Counted from the stretch's first letter, positions 44,467 to 52,781 are shown. The stretch: DNA of 64,000 bases from JANLSE01 sp038214135 (GCA_038214135.1 JBBQSD010000001.1:1-64000); one strand, 5' to 3'. Numbers and translations: made by a program. The notes: generated by a model not told the origin, from the letters alone.

Positions 44467-44880
44467 ATGGCTACGATTCCACTACCGCAACGTCGCGTGG
44501 TAATCAAACCGATCTATTTGATTGGCATCGCAATGATTGTGTTGGCCGTGGTTCTGGGTTACAACGGCCTCCAACAGTCGTTCCGCCCCTATACAACCAA
44601 GATCGATGAGGCGATAGTGTCGGGGCGCAGTGTGCAGCTTCAGGGCTTTCTTGGTAGCAAGGGTGCCTATGATGCAAATGGTAAGTTCACCTTTGATCTG
44701 CAGGACAGCAGCGGCAAGATGGTCAAGGTTGTGTATTCACAGCCGAAGCCAAGTAACTTCGAGCAGGCGATCAGCATTGTGGCGATTGGTCACTATGATG
44801 AAGCTCAGAAGGTATTTATTGCCGACGAAATGCTGGTTAAGTGTCCATCAAAATATCAGGAGCAGGCAAACACGCAGTAA
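44467..44880 (+). CDS. ccmE: haem chaperone CcmE, CxxxY type
   Basis: A 137-residue protein with an N-terminal signal-anchor (residues 13-33) and an OB-fold domain: VQLQGFLGSKGAYDANGKFT, FDLQDSSGKMVKVVY, AISIVAIGHYDEAQKVFIAD. The haem-attachment region reads DEMLVKCPSKYQ. The usual histidine of L-x-K-H-D-E-x-Y is replaced by Cys126, giving a C-x-x-x-Y motif with Tyr130. Cysteine-type CcmE is known from archaea and sulfate reducers. It should carry haem covalently from CcmC to CcmF on the outer face of the membrane. Confidence 0.9.
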   Translation: MATIPLPQRRVVIKPIYLIGIAMIVLAVVLGYNGLQQSFRPYTTKIDEAIVSGRSVQLQGFLGSKGAYDANGKFTFDLQDSSGKMVKVVYSQPKPSNFEQAISIVAIGHYDEAQKVFIADEMLVKCPSKYQEQANTQ

Positions 44881-44892
44881 GTGGAGATGACC

Positions 44893-47265
44893 ATGTATCT
44901 TGTTGGTACGCTCCTGATTGTCGCGGCGATTGCAAGCGGCATACTGGCAACGGTGAGCTACGGCCTTGTGCCGCGTGGGAATCTGGCGGCGCTGGCATAT
45001 GGCCGCTTTGGGGCTCGCGCAACACTGGCGTTTGTTCTGGCGGTGGTGGTTCTGCTGAACTACCTGTTTATTGCACAGCGCTACGATATCGATTATGTCT
45101 ATAACTACAGCTCCAAGGATCTTGAGCCATACTTCCGTGTTGCCGCAGTATGGGCGGGGCAGCCAGGCTCGTTTGTGATCTGGGTGTTGTGGGGCGTTAT
45201 TGCTGCACAGTTTCTGGTGCGGCGCACCCGCAATAATGAGCCATATGTTCTGAGTGTGTTCATGTTCATCCAGACGGCATTGCTGATCTGTATGTTGATA
45301 CGTAACCCGTTTGTGCCACATTTGGATACCAATGGCCTGCCATTTACCCCTGATGATGGCAAAGGCCTGAACCCGACATTGCACAATTTCTGGATGCTCA
45401 TCCATCCACCGATTTTGTTTGTTGGATTTGCGCTGATGGCTGTACCATTCTCCTTTGCAATGGCCGGCCTGTGGCGGCGTGATTATGATGGCTGGGCCAA
45501 AAGTGCGCTGCCATGGACGTTAGCTGCCTGGGCGTTTCTGGGCCTGGCGCTGTTGTTGGGTGGCTATTGGGCCTATGAAACACTCGGCTGGGGTGGCTAT
45601 TGGGGCTGGGATCCGGTAGAGAATTCGGCGCTCGTGCCCTGGCTGATTGCAACCGCACTGATACACTCGTTGGTTGTACAACGCAGTGGTGGTGGCCTGC
45701 GCCGAACCAACTTTGCGATTGCGATCACAACCTATGTGATGATCTTCTATTCCACCTTCCTGACGCGCAGTGGTGTGCTTTCGAATTTCTCGGTTCACTC
45801 GTTTGTTGAGGAAGGCCTGAAAGGGTTGATGATCGGCTATCTGGCCTTCCTCACAATTGGTTCGATTATCGTATTGGCCTGGCGCTGGCGTGATATTCCC
45901 TCCCGCCAACTTTCCGAGAAACTGCTCTCGCGCGATAGTTTTATTGTGCTGGCACTGATTGGCCTGATCGTTATTTCGACGGTCATCGGCCTTGGGACAT
46001 CCATGCCAGTTATTTCGGGTATTCCTGGTGTTGGAACAGCATTGCAGGGCTTTCTTGGCCAATTTTTTACACTCGATGATGGCACGACCTATAATGCAGC
46101 GACGAATGCAACTCCATTTGCGGATGGCCGCTTTGGATTGATTGGCAGCTTCTATAGCACAACTGTCCCGCCACTTGGCCTTATTCTTGTCGTCCTCATG
46201 ATTATTGGGCCACTGATGGGCTGGCGCGATACCAATCCACGCAATTTGCTGCGGGCATTGCGCTGGCCAGCCCTGGCAGCAGTGATTGTTGCCTGTATTG
46301 GCCTGGTTCTTGGTGCGCGTAATGCACTACCAATTGCCTATATTGGCCTTGGCACTTTTGCGGTTGGCACGAACCTGTTGATGATCATTCGCACTGTGCG
46401 TAGTGGCTTCCTACGCATTGGTGGCTACCTGGCCCATGTTGGCCTGATGATATTTATGGTTGGCGCGTGCGCCTCGACCTTCTATGCAACTGCCGAGGAG
46501 CGCATCCTGGTGCCGGAAGGCCAGCAGGTAAGCATGTACGGCTACTCATTTGGCTTTCAGGGCTGGCAAATGGCACCCGATGGTCGTGGCACGCTGGAGA
46601 TGACAGTCACACGCGGTAATGAGGTCTGGAAGGCATCGCCACAGCTGTATTTCAATCCCAAGATGGGTGCGACGATGGCAACGCCAGCGATCAAGAGCGA
46701 ATTGTTCCGCGATCTGTATGTCTCACCGGCTGAGTATCAGCCCCCACTGGACCAGAATGTGACTGATCTGACGGTTGGGACGACCAAGCCGGTTGGGCCA
46801 TATACCTTTACCTTCCTTGGTTTTGAAGTGCCGGAAACCCACAGCGCTGGCAGTGCCGATGTTGGGGCGCGTGTGCTGGTTTCGTATAATGGCGGGCCAA
46901 CGGTTGAGCTCACACCGAAGATCACATTGCTTGCCGATGCCAAGAACCCCGAAGAAGCCATCAAGGATAATCCGGTCAGTTTAGAAGGTGGCAATACGGC
47001 ATCATTGGCCGCCTTTGATCCAGTGCAGCGCCGGGTGATTATTCGGGTGAATGGCCTGAATCTGCCAGTTGATCCAGCCAAGGCCGTTGTGACAGTCAGT
47101 GTCAAACCGGGTGTATTGCTTGTCTGGGCAGGGGTTGTCATTGGCGTGATTGGTGGCATTCTGGCGGTCGTGCGCCGCTCACTCGATGGTCGCTTGCAGT
47201 CGAATGGACATCGAGTGCCGCTGCCACGTTCAATTTTTGGATTGAAAATCGGCGGTGGCCGATAG
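44893..47265 (+). CDS. ccmF: cytochrome c haem lyase CcmF
   Basis: 790 residues from ATG 44893, six bases after GTGGAG; GTG 44881 and ATG 44887 are alternatives. It is polytopic, with the WWD haem-binding motif WGGYWGWDPVENSALVPW near residue 235, preceded by MLIHPPILFVGF. A large extracytoplasmic domain sits near the C-terminus (about residues 535-730), followed by a last helix. CcmF reduces and transfers haem from CcmE to the CXXCH apocytochrome. It directly follows ccmE. An imperfect 24-base inverted repeat lies after the stop. Confidence 0.95.
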   Translation: MYLVGTLLIVAAIASGILATVSYGLVPRGNLAALAYGRFGARATLAFVLAVVVLLNYLFIAQRYDIDYVYNYSSKDLEPYFRVAAVWAGQPGSFVIWVLWGVIAAQFLVRRTRNNEPYVLSVFMFIQTALLICMLIRNPFVPHLDTNGLPFTPDDGKGLNPTLHNFWMLIHPPILFVGFALMAVPFSFAMAGLWRRDYDGWAKSALPWTLAAWAFLGLALLLGGYWAYETLGWGGYWGWDPVENSALVPWLIATALIHSLVVQRSGGGLRRTNFAIAITTYVMIFYSTFLTRSGVLSNFSVHSFVEEGLKGLMIGYLAFLTIGSIIVLAWRWRDIPSRQLSEKLLSRDSFIVLALIGLIVISTVIGLGTSMPVISGIPGVGTALQGFLGQFFTLDDGTTYNAATNATPFADGRFGLIGSFYSTTVPPLGLILVVLMIIGPLMGWRDTNPRNLLRALRWPALAAVIVACIGLVLGARNALPIAYIGLGTFAVGTNLLMIIRTVRSGFLRIGGYLAHVGLMIFMVGACASTFYATAEERILVPEGQQVSMYGYSFGFQGWQMAPDGRGTLEMTVTRGNEVWKASPQLYFNPKMGATMATPAIKSELFRDLYVSPAEYQPPLDQNVTDLTVGTTKPVGPYTFTFLGFEVPETHSAGSADVGARVLVSYNGGPTVELTPKITLLADAKNPEEAIKDNPVSLEGGNTASLAAFDPVQRRVIIRVNGLNLPVDPAKAVVTVSVKPGVLLVWAGVVIGVIGGILAVVRRSLDGRLQSNGHRVPLPRSIFGLKIGGGR

Positions 47266-47281
47266 CTTGGTTGTGATGATC

Positions 47282-47339
47282 GACCACCGATGACAGATCA
47301 CCGACGTGTTTTATGGTCGATGGTCGGTAGTCGGTGGTC
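47282..47339. terminator. imperfect 24-base inverted repeat after ccmF
   Basis: Two 24-base arms (47282-47305 and 47316-47339) built of GACCACCGA-like units pair at roughly four of five positions around GTGTTTTATG. This could act as a transcription terminator or may just be a repeat; there is no T-run. Confidence 0.4.
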
Positions 47340-47372
47340 AGTTCGTGTCTACTGAAAAGAATGTACTATCCC

Positions 47373-48419
47373 ATGTCTCAGGATTACTACGAGCTTCTGC
47401 AAGTCCATCCGCGTGCCGAATCCGAGGCAGTTCGCGCTGCCTATGAGCGATTGCACCGCCTTTACGATCCCGCTCGCCTTGATGGAGCGGCTGATGAGCT
47501 TATTCAGATCGCACGGAAGAAGCTTACTGCAATTGAGGCAGCCTATGCTGTACTCTCCGATCCACAGCAGCGTGCGACCTATGATCAATCGCTTGCCGCC
47601 GCTAAAACTGGAACACCAGCATCCGCTCAGGCGAAGGCTGATATACCAGACGCAATGGTAGATCCGGTTGATGATCCGCTGCCCGATTATCGGCCTCTGC
47701 CACCAGCTACGCGATCTGAACGCCCACAGCGCTTCCAGAATGAGCCAATCTATACCCAAGCACCTGCTCAGACAACGCCGACGGCGATTATTGCGGTTGT
47801 TTCGGGGTTGACATTGGCAGTTGTGCTAACCACACTGCTGATCACAAATTGGGGTACGTTGGCGGCGCTTGGTAAGCCAACAGCAGTGGTGGAGACACCA
47901 ACAGTAGCAGCAGCAGATCAGTACGAGGCGCAGATCGCGCAGGCAAAGAGCGCTGTGGAGCAGAATCCGAATGATCCCCAGCTGTGGACGGTCTATGCCA
48001 ATCTTCTGTACGATAGCGCACAGATCATCCGCGAGAACATGCCAGATAGCACGCTCTACCAGCAGCGCATCCCACGCTGGCTAGAGGCCAGTGGAGCCTA
48101 TTCAAAGGTTCTTGAGTTAGAACCTGGGAATGTCGTCGCGCTGGCCGATAAAGGCACCAGTTTGTGCTATTACGGTGCCGGTGTTGGCGATCAGAGTTTC
48201 GTCACCGAGGGGATCAAGAATGTTCGCGAGGCTGCTTCTGCACGCCCCGACGATCCGCTTATTCAGTTGAATCTGGGCAACTGCTTGATCAGCGCACTCC
48301 CACCACAGACAAGTGAAGCACTTGAGATCTGGCAAAAGGTGCTGAAGATCGCCCCGGTTGATTCACCAATTGCTCAGCGTGCCCGTGAGTTGATCGATCA
48401 ATACCAGAAGAAATCATAG
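47373..48419 (+). CDS. degenerate J-domain, membrane helix and TPR protein (CcmI-like)
   Basis: About 348 residues from ATG 47373 (MSQDYYELLQVHP); ATG 47361 is also possible. Residues 4-73 are a J-like domain (AAYERLHRLYDPARLDG, IEAAYAVLSDPQQRATYD) in which the H-P-D tripeptide reads D-P-A. A proline-rich linker leads to a membrane helix at 138-158. The C-terminal half is a set of TPR-like repeats (AVEQNPNDPQLWTVYANLL, KVLELEPGNVVALADKGT, PDDPLIQLNLGNCLI), resembling the extracytoplasmic TPR domain of CcmI/CcmH2/NrfG. The position after ccmF suggests apocytochrome delivery. That role is inferred. Confidence 0.7.
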   Translation: MSQDYYELLQVHPRAESEAVRAAYERLHRLYDPARLDGAADELIQIARKKLTAIEAAYAVLSDPQQRATYDQSLAAAKTGTPASAQAKADIPDAMVDPVDDPLPDYRPLPPATRSERPQRFQNEPIYTQAPAQTTPTAIIAVVSGLTLAVVLTTLLITNWGTLAALGKPTAVVETPTVAAADQYEAQIAQAKSAVEQNPNDPQLWTVYANLLYDSAQIIRENMPDSTLYQQRIPRWLEASGAYSKVLELEPGNVVALADKGTSLCYYGAGVGDQSFVTEGIKNVREAASARPDDPLIQLNLGNCLISALPPQTSEALEIWQKVLKIAPVDSPIAQRARELIDQYQKKS

Positions 48420-48470
48420 TTGTACAGACGCTCGACACAAAACATCAACATATGTTAAAATGCTGTACAA
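48420..48470 (+). promoter_or_regulatory. promoter flanked by TTGTACAG/CTGTACAA inverted repeat
   Basis: TCGACA (48432-48437), 18 bases, TAAAAT (48456-48461) lie 27 bases before the next ATG. The 8-base arms TTGTACAG (48420-48427) and CTGTACAA (48463-48470) bracket the promoter exactly. Operator function is inference. Confidence 0.45.
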
Positions 48471-48488
48471 GCTATTCAGGCGGATACC

Positions 48489-49316
48489 ATGGTAAATTAT
48501 TATCAGCTGCTCGAAATCGATGAGCAGGCGAGTTCGGAGACGATCGCTGCGGCGTATGAACGCCAGCATGAGCGCTATCGCCCCGAGCGCGTTGATGGCC
48601 TTGATGATGAGCTGCGTGAGCATGCACAGCGCCGGACTGCCGAACTTGATCGTGCTTATGCGGTACTGATTGATCCCGCCCAACGCCACCTATATGATGC
48701 CGAACTATCGGCGCAGCGTACACAACCGGTTGGGCGAGTTCAGCGCACTGGTATTACCCGCCGCGAAGTACTGATGTCGGCGGGTGGTGCGGTGGTGGGC
48801 CTCCTCCTGATTGCTGTTGTCTGGATCTTTGCTGGCCGAAGTGCGGAACCAGCTTTGCCACCTGTTGGTGAAGTAAGCCGCCCTGCACCAGATTTTGCGC
48901 TCCCAGGCTTGAATGGTGGCACAATCAAGCTGAGTGATTATCGCGGTAAAGTGGTACTCGTTAATTTTTGGGGCACCTGGTGCGAGCCGTGTAAAGAAGA
49001 GACACCAGCGCTTCAGGCAGCCTATACAGATCTGCAATCGCAGGGGTTTGAAATTATTGGTGTGAATCTCTATAGCCAGGAGACAGGCGGCGATAAAGCG
49101 GTGCGTGCGTTTCTTGACCCATATGGTATAACGTATCCGATTGCACTCGATTCAGCAGGCGATATCGCCCGTGCGTTTCAGATATCGCCGATTCCGACGA
49201 GCTATTTTGTTGATCCAAGCGGTAACATTCGCTTTGTCAAAGTTGGTACATTGAAGGCAGCAGAGGTGCGTGCTTTGTTTGAGCGCCTCCAAGCGCGTGC
49301 GGCAGTACAGCCGTAA
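48489..49316 (+). CDS. degenerate J-domain fused to CcmG/TlpA-type thioredoxin
   Basis: A 275-residue protein. Residues 3-73 are a J-like domain closely related to that of the preceding gene (AAYERQHERYRPERVDG, DRAYAVLIDPAQRHLYD), with R-P-E in place of H-P-D. A membrane helix lies at 96-115, and an AhpC-TSA/TlpA thioredoxin domain starts near residue 130 (PAPDFALPGLNGGTIKLSDY). The redox motif WGTWCEPCK has Cys165 and Cys168, and the cis-proline is in ISPIPTSYFVD. It should keep apocytochrome cysteines reduced outside the membrane, the CcmG/ResA job. The cytoplasmic J-like domain is unusual. Confidence 0.85.
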   Translation: MVNYYQLLEIDEQASSETIAAAYERQHERYRPERVDGLDDELREHAQRRTAELDRAYAVLIDPAQRHLYDAELSAQRTQPVGRVQRTGITRREVLMSAGGAVVGLLLIAVVWIFAGRSAEPALPPVGEVSRPAPDFALPGLNGGTIKLSDYRGKVVLVNFWGTWCEPCKEETPALQAAYTDLQSQGFEIIGVNLYSQETGGDKAVRAFLDPYGITYPIALDSAGDIARAFQISPIPTSYFVDPSGNIRFVKVGTLKAAEVRALFERLQARAAVQP

Positions 49317-49389
49317 CCTGTGCCATGTTCCCCGGAGCGATGTTTGCAGGTGCGCAGCCTTTGGACCTATGCGAGACGGGAGTAGATCA

Positions 49390-50079
49390 ATGCAACGGAA
49401 GGATCAACGCCGCATCCTGATCGTGGACGACGAACCAGGTTTGCGCGAACTGGTTCGAATTAATCTTGAGCATGAGGGCTTTGCTGCCATCCAAGCGGAA
49501 AATGGCTTGGATGGCATTGCTGCTGTTCGTGAGCAGCAACCAGATCTCGTGATTCTCGATGTGATGATGCCCGATATGGATGGCTGGGAGACATGCCGCA
49601 AGTTGCGGGAGTTTTCTTCGATTCCAGTGCTGATGCTCACTGCTCGGGCCCAGAGCAGCGATATCGTTACTGGCCTCGATAGCGGTGCCGATGATTATCT
49701 GCTCAAGCCATTTAACATGGATGAACTGATGGCTCGCATCCGTGCATTATTGCGGCGGGTGCCATCGCCAAATCGCCCTGTAGCAGCTGGTAATACCGAG
49801 ATAACGATCGATAAGCAGAAGCGTGAAGTGCTTGTGCGTAACGAGATTGTTGATCTGACGCCAACTGAATATGATCTGTTGTTGCTGTTGGCCGAGAATG
49901 CAGGAACAGTGCTGAACCACGAAACGCTGCTGCACGGAGTTTGGGGGCAGGAATATACCAAGGATAACGATTACCTCAAGGTCTATATCTGGCATCTGCG
50001 GCGCAAGATCGAACTTGACCCACGCGATCCAAAGCTATTGCTGACAGAATGGGGCGTTGGGTATCGGTTGGTTCCCTAG
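49390..50079 (+). CDS. OmpR/PhoB-type response regulator
   Basis: 229 residues from ATG 49390 (MQRKDQRRILIVDDEPG), with GGGAG seven bases ahead; the frame is open 40 codons further into the previous gene. The receiver domain (about 8-120) has VDDE, the phospho-acceptor in LVILDVMMPDMDGW and the Lys in YLLKPFN. A C-terminal winged helix follows (about 135-228: LTPTEYDLLLLLAENAGTVL, YLKVYIWHLRRKIE, GVGYRLVP). No histidine kinase lies next to it, so it is an orphan regulator in this window. The signal and targets are unknown. Confidence 0.92.
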   Translation: MQRKDQRRILIVDDEPGLRELVRINLEHEGFAAIQAENGLDGIAAVREQQPDLVILDVMMPDMDGWETCRKLREFSSIPVLMLTARAQSSDIVTGLDSGADDYLLKPFNMDELMARIRALLRRVPSPNRPVAAGNTEITIDKQKREVLVRNEIVDLTPTEYDLLLLLAENAGTVLNHETLLHGVWGQEYTKDNDYLKVYIWHLRRKIELDPRDPKLLLTEWGVGYRLVP

Positions 50080-50209
50080 CGCCGCAAGATATTGCGTTTG
50101 TACGAGTTTCGCGAACCAAATAGAAGCCAGTCATTAGGGGCCGGAATATCGGACAGCGGGTGCTGCGAGTTCCGGCTCTTGATTGCTTACCATAAGTGCC
50201 ATTACGTCT

Positions 50210-51319
50210 ATGACATTGCCATCAATTCGTCGCCTGGTGATTAAAGTCGGGACGAATGTTCTTACGGCTGGAACGGATCGCCTGAATCGCCCGCGTATCG
50301 TTGATCTGGCACGCCAGATTGCGGATGTGTGTGCGCAGGGTGTTGAAGTTGTTCTGGTGAGTTCCGGTGCCGTCGCCGCTGGACGTGAACGGCTTCAGTT
50401 CCCAGCCAGCCGCCGCGATATGCCGCTCAAACAATTGCTGGCTGCTGTTGGGCAGAGCCGCCTCATGCAATTATATGAGCAGATTTTTGAATTGTATGAT
50501 ATTACGGTAGCGCAGACGCTGCTGACCCGTGATGATCTGCGGGATCGCAATCGTTACCTGAATGCGCGCAACACCCTGCAAGCCTGCCTGGCGCATCGCG
50601 TTCTGCCGATCATCAATGAGAATGATGTCGTCGCCGTTGATGAAATTCGGGTTGGCGATAACGATAATCTTTCGGCACTGGTTTCTGGCCTTGTTGATGC
50701 TGATCTCTTGTTGATTCTTTCGGATATTGATGCGCTGTATACTGCCGATCCACGCCGTGATCCCCAAGCACGCCCAATTCTAGAGGTTGAATCAATCGAT
50801 GCCTCGATCTATGCGCTAGCCGGTGGATCCAATGCTCGTGGAACTGGTGGTATGGTTACGAAGATCCAGGCGGCGGATCTAGCCACCCATAGCGGCACCG
50901 AGGTTGTGATTGCGGCAGGCGCGACCCGCGATGTGATCGGGCGTGTCCTGGCTGGCGAACTGGTTGGCACCCGTTTTCGAGCGATGGCGACGCGCCTAGA
51001 AAGCCGCAAGCGCTGGATCCTGGCCGAGATGGCCCGCAATAGCCGGGTGATTGCTGATCCAGGGGCAGCCCATGCGTTGGTTGAGGGTGGCAAAAGCCTG
51101 CTGCCGGCCGGTGTGGTAGCGATTGAGGGCGAGTTTGAGCGCGGCCAGACGGTACGGATCTATACGATTGATGGGCAGGAGATTGCCCGCGGATTAACGC
51201 AGTATAGTGCCCGCGATCTGTCGCTGATCAAAAAACTGCGTTCAACCCAGATCATTGAGCGGCTTGGCTATGATTATGGCCCGGAAGTCGTTCATCGCGA
51301 TGATATGGTTGTGTTATAG
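50210..51319 (+). CDS. proB: glutamate 5-kinase
   Basis: 369 residues from ATG 50210 (MTLPSIRRLVIKVGTNVLTAG); a TTG at 50183 is possible. The amino-acid-kinase domain has VVLVSSGAVAAGRERL, VLPIINENDVVAVDEI, VGDNDNLSALV, ILSDIDALYTADPR and GGMVTKIQAADLA. A C-terminal PUA domain occupies about residues 275-360 (LLPAGVVAIEGEFERGQTV). This is the full-length bacterial form that phosphorylates glutamate in the first step of proline synthesis. proA is not adjacent. No strong ribosome site is visible. Confidence 0.95.
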   Translation: MTLPSIRRLVIKVGTNVLTAGTDRLNRPRIVDLARQIADVCAQGVEVVLVSSGAVAAGRERLQFPASRRDMPLKQLLAAVGQSRLMQLYEQIFELYDITVAQTLLTRDDLRDRNRYLNARNTLQACLAHRVLPIINENDVVAVDEIRVGDNDNLSALVSGLVDADLLLILSDIDALYTADPRRDPQARPILEVESIDASIYALAGGSNARGTGGMVTKIQAADLATHSGTEVVIAAGATRDVIGRVLAGELVGTRFRAMATRLESRKRWILAEMARNSRVIADPGAAHALVEGGKSLLPAGVVAIEGEFERGQTVRIYTIDGQEIARGLTQYSARDLSLIKKLRSTQIIERLGYDYGPEVVHRDDMVVL

Positions 51320-51868
51320 CTAGGTTGATGAGCGTCGGAACAGTTTTGTGATCCGTCTTGTGAGGCGGCTAAGCTGTTCCTGCATGGCCAATGTGGATTT
51401 GACTTCACTGGGCAGGTGATCGCCCCAATAGTGGGTGGTTTTGGCGATAGCAGTGACGACATTCTTGATTTCGCCTTTAAGCGTGTAGTCAGGGCCAGCT
51501 GGCACAAACAGGGTTGAGCCAGCGCAGCGTGCCCGCACATGTTCCTCGTTGATAGCATCGCAAAGCCAGCGCGCCATCCCTGGCTGATCACAGGATACGG
51601 CGATCCACCCTGGTGTCGCTGGGCGCGCACGTAGGCCACTCACCAGTTCGATCCCGCGTATAATTTCCGCCATGATTGCCTGGTAGTGCGGGTTTTCGGG
51701 ATCGGCAGTTTCGTCCGGTTCGAGCATGGTATCCCGATGCGGTGGCCCGCCATCCTGAGCCAGTTCGCAGAACGAATCCCACATATCGTCCCAGGCGACG
51801 GACCCATCCGGGTTGTATTGCATTGCTGCCGCTGCCATTGGCGCACGGCGATCAATCTGTTCTGTCAT
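51320..51868 (-). CDS. conserved protein of unknown function
   Basis: A 182-residue soluble protein that I do not recognise. The N-terminal 75 residues are acidic and polar. The rest contains PGWIAVSCDQPGMARWLCDAI, STLFVPAGPDYTLKGEIKN and VVTAIAKTTHYWGDH, which look like a compact, well-conserved alpha/beta domain with several Trp and Cys residues. AAGGA precedes the ATG. It ends on the strand opposite proB, with no gap (its stop abuts the proB stop). A copy of the TCAAATTTGA element lies about 110 bases upstream, as for the membrane protein at 5.3-6.7 kb. Confidence 0.6.
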   Translation of the reverse strand: MTEQIDRRAPMAAAAMQYNPDGSVAWDDMWDSFCELAQDGGPPHRDTMLEPDETADPENPHYQAIMAEIIRGIELVSGLRARPATPGWIAVSCDQPGMARWLCDAINEEHVRARCAGSTLFVPAGPDYTLKGEIKNVVTAIAKTTHYWGDHLPSEVKSTLAMQEQLSRLTRRITKLFRRSST

Positions 51869-51977
51869 TGCGTTTGTCCTTCTAATGAATTTTGATAATC
51901 AACATCGGTCATCGTTTTTTGGGAGTGCGCAAGCATGGCTTGGGCACTCCACATCTGCAATGACACAGGTTTTGATC

Positions 51978-51992
51978 GTCAAATTTGATTAG
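51978..51992. promoter_or_regulatory. TCAAATTTGA palindromic element, copy 2
   Basis: An exact 15-base repeat of the element at 6784-6798, in the same orientation and at a similar distance upstream of a minus-strand start codon (about 110 bases). The surrounding 51869-52115 stretch holds no gene that I can support. Confidence 0.35.
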
Positions 51993-52115
51993 AGATACCA
52001 ATCTACTATACTATACGAAAAAATAGCCGCTTTCGATTGCTGCTATGGCCTGGATTTGATGGATATGGCAAATTTCGGGTAAGCAAATGGCGCGGCCTCT
52101 ACGACCGCGCCAGTG

Positions 52116-52192
52116 TGGTCGGGGTGACTGGATTTGAACCAGCGACCTCCTGAACCCCATTCAGGTGCGCTACCAGTCTGCGCTACACCCCG
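52116..52192 (-). tRNA. tRNA-Pro (GGG)
   Basis: The reverse complement folds as a full cloverleaf. The acceptor stem is CGGGGTG/CACCCCG, with a D-arm GCGC/GCGC and an anticodon stem CCTGA/TCAGG. The loop is ATGGGGT (anticodon GGG, reading CCC and CCU proline codons). The T-arm is CTGG-TTCAAAT-CCAG, and the 3' end has discriminator A and an encoded CCA. The total is 77 bases including CCA. Confidence 0.97.
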
Positions 52193-52203
52193 TAACCCTG
52201 CGT

Positions 52204-52232
52204 ATTGTAGCCCCGCAGGGCACTTCTGTCAA
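52204..52232 (-). promoter_or_regulatory. tRNA-Pro promoter
   Basis: On the minus strand a perfect TTGACA (52227-52232), a 17-base spacer and TACAAT (52204-52209) end 11 bases before the mature tRNA, the best consensus promoter in the window. Confidence 0.85.
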
Positions 52233-52237
52233 TCACA

Positions 52238-52573
52238 CTAGAATGGCTCGATTCCAACATCGGCGAGTTCATCGGAGAAATCTGCAATCTCCTTGTTGTT
52301 CTTGAGTTTGGCAAGTGCCTGTAGTAATTTAGGCCGATGTGCATCACCAGTGAGCAGCGCACGCTCAACATATTGACGTAGGTATTGCTTGATCAGATCG
52401 AGTGCCTGTGGACTCAGCCGTTCGCCATCAAGATACGCCTCGACGGCATCGGCGAGTTTGCCGGTCTGTTCTGTCATCCAGAAGTGGGGTGGCAGTTCGA
52501 CAGGAAACGGATATGGATATTCGGGATTGGTTGCATACTGTAACTCACCAATGTGCTCAATCGGGTTGGTCAT
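52238..52573 (-). CDS. small conserved protein of unknown function
   Basis: A 111-residue soluble protein with GGAGG five bases before its ATG and a good promoter upstream. The N-terminal part is Pro/Tyr-rich (NPEYPYPFPVELPPHFW). The rest is predicted helical (KLADAVEAYLDGERLSPQAL, LIKQYLRQYVERALLTG, KLLQALAKLKNNKEIADF). I do not recognise a family. It is transcribed away from the PHP-AlbA_2 gene and toward the tRNA. A regulatory or immunity role is possible but there is no direct evidence. Confidence 0.6.
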   Translation of the reverse strand: MTNPIEHIGELQYATNPEYPYPFPVELPPHFWMTEQTGKLADAVEAYLDGERLSPQALDLIKQYLRQYVERALLTGDAHRPKLLQALAKLKNNKEIADFSDELADVGIEPF

Positions 52574-52632
52574 CTATTCCTCCGTGCCTCAATGAGGCGC
52601 TATCATCGTTGCCAGAACGAATACGATGGGGT

Positions 52633-52661
52633 ATTATACAATCTGTTTCGATTGTTGAGAA
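52633..52661 (-). promoter_or_regulatory. predicted promoter for the 111-residue gene
   Basis: TTCTCA (52656-52661), a 17-base spacer and TATAAT (52633-52638) on the minus strand, 60 bases before the start codon. Confidence 0.6.
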
Positions 52662-52781
52662 AGGAGGGGTACAACACAGTATTCTGGTGAACAACTAAAC
52701 TCCCCTGGCGTGCGCTTATCGCGTTCGCACGCCCGAAGACGACAAAAAATCTGGCATTTGCGACTATTGGAGCGAAAAACA

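Noticed and set aside
47373..48419. Functional DnaJ co-chaperone
   Set aside because: The H-P-D tripeptide is replaced by D-P-A and no Gly/Phe or zinc-finger region follows; the C-terminal half is TPR-like.
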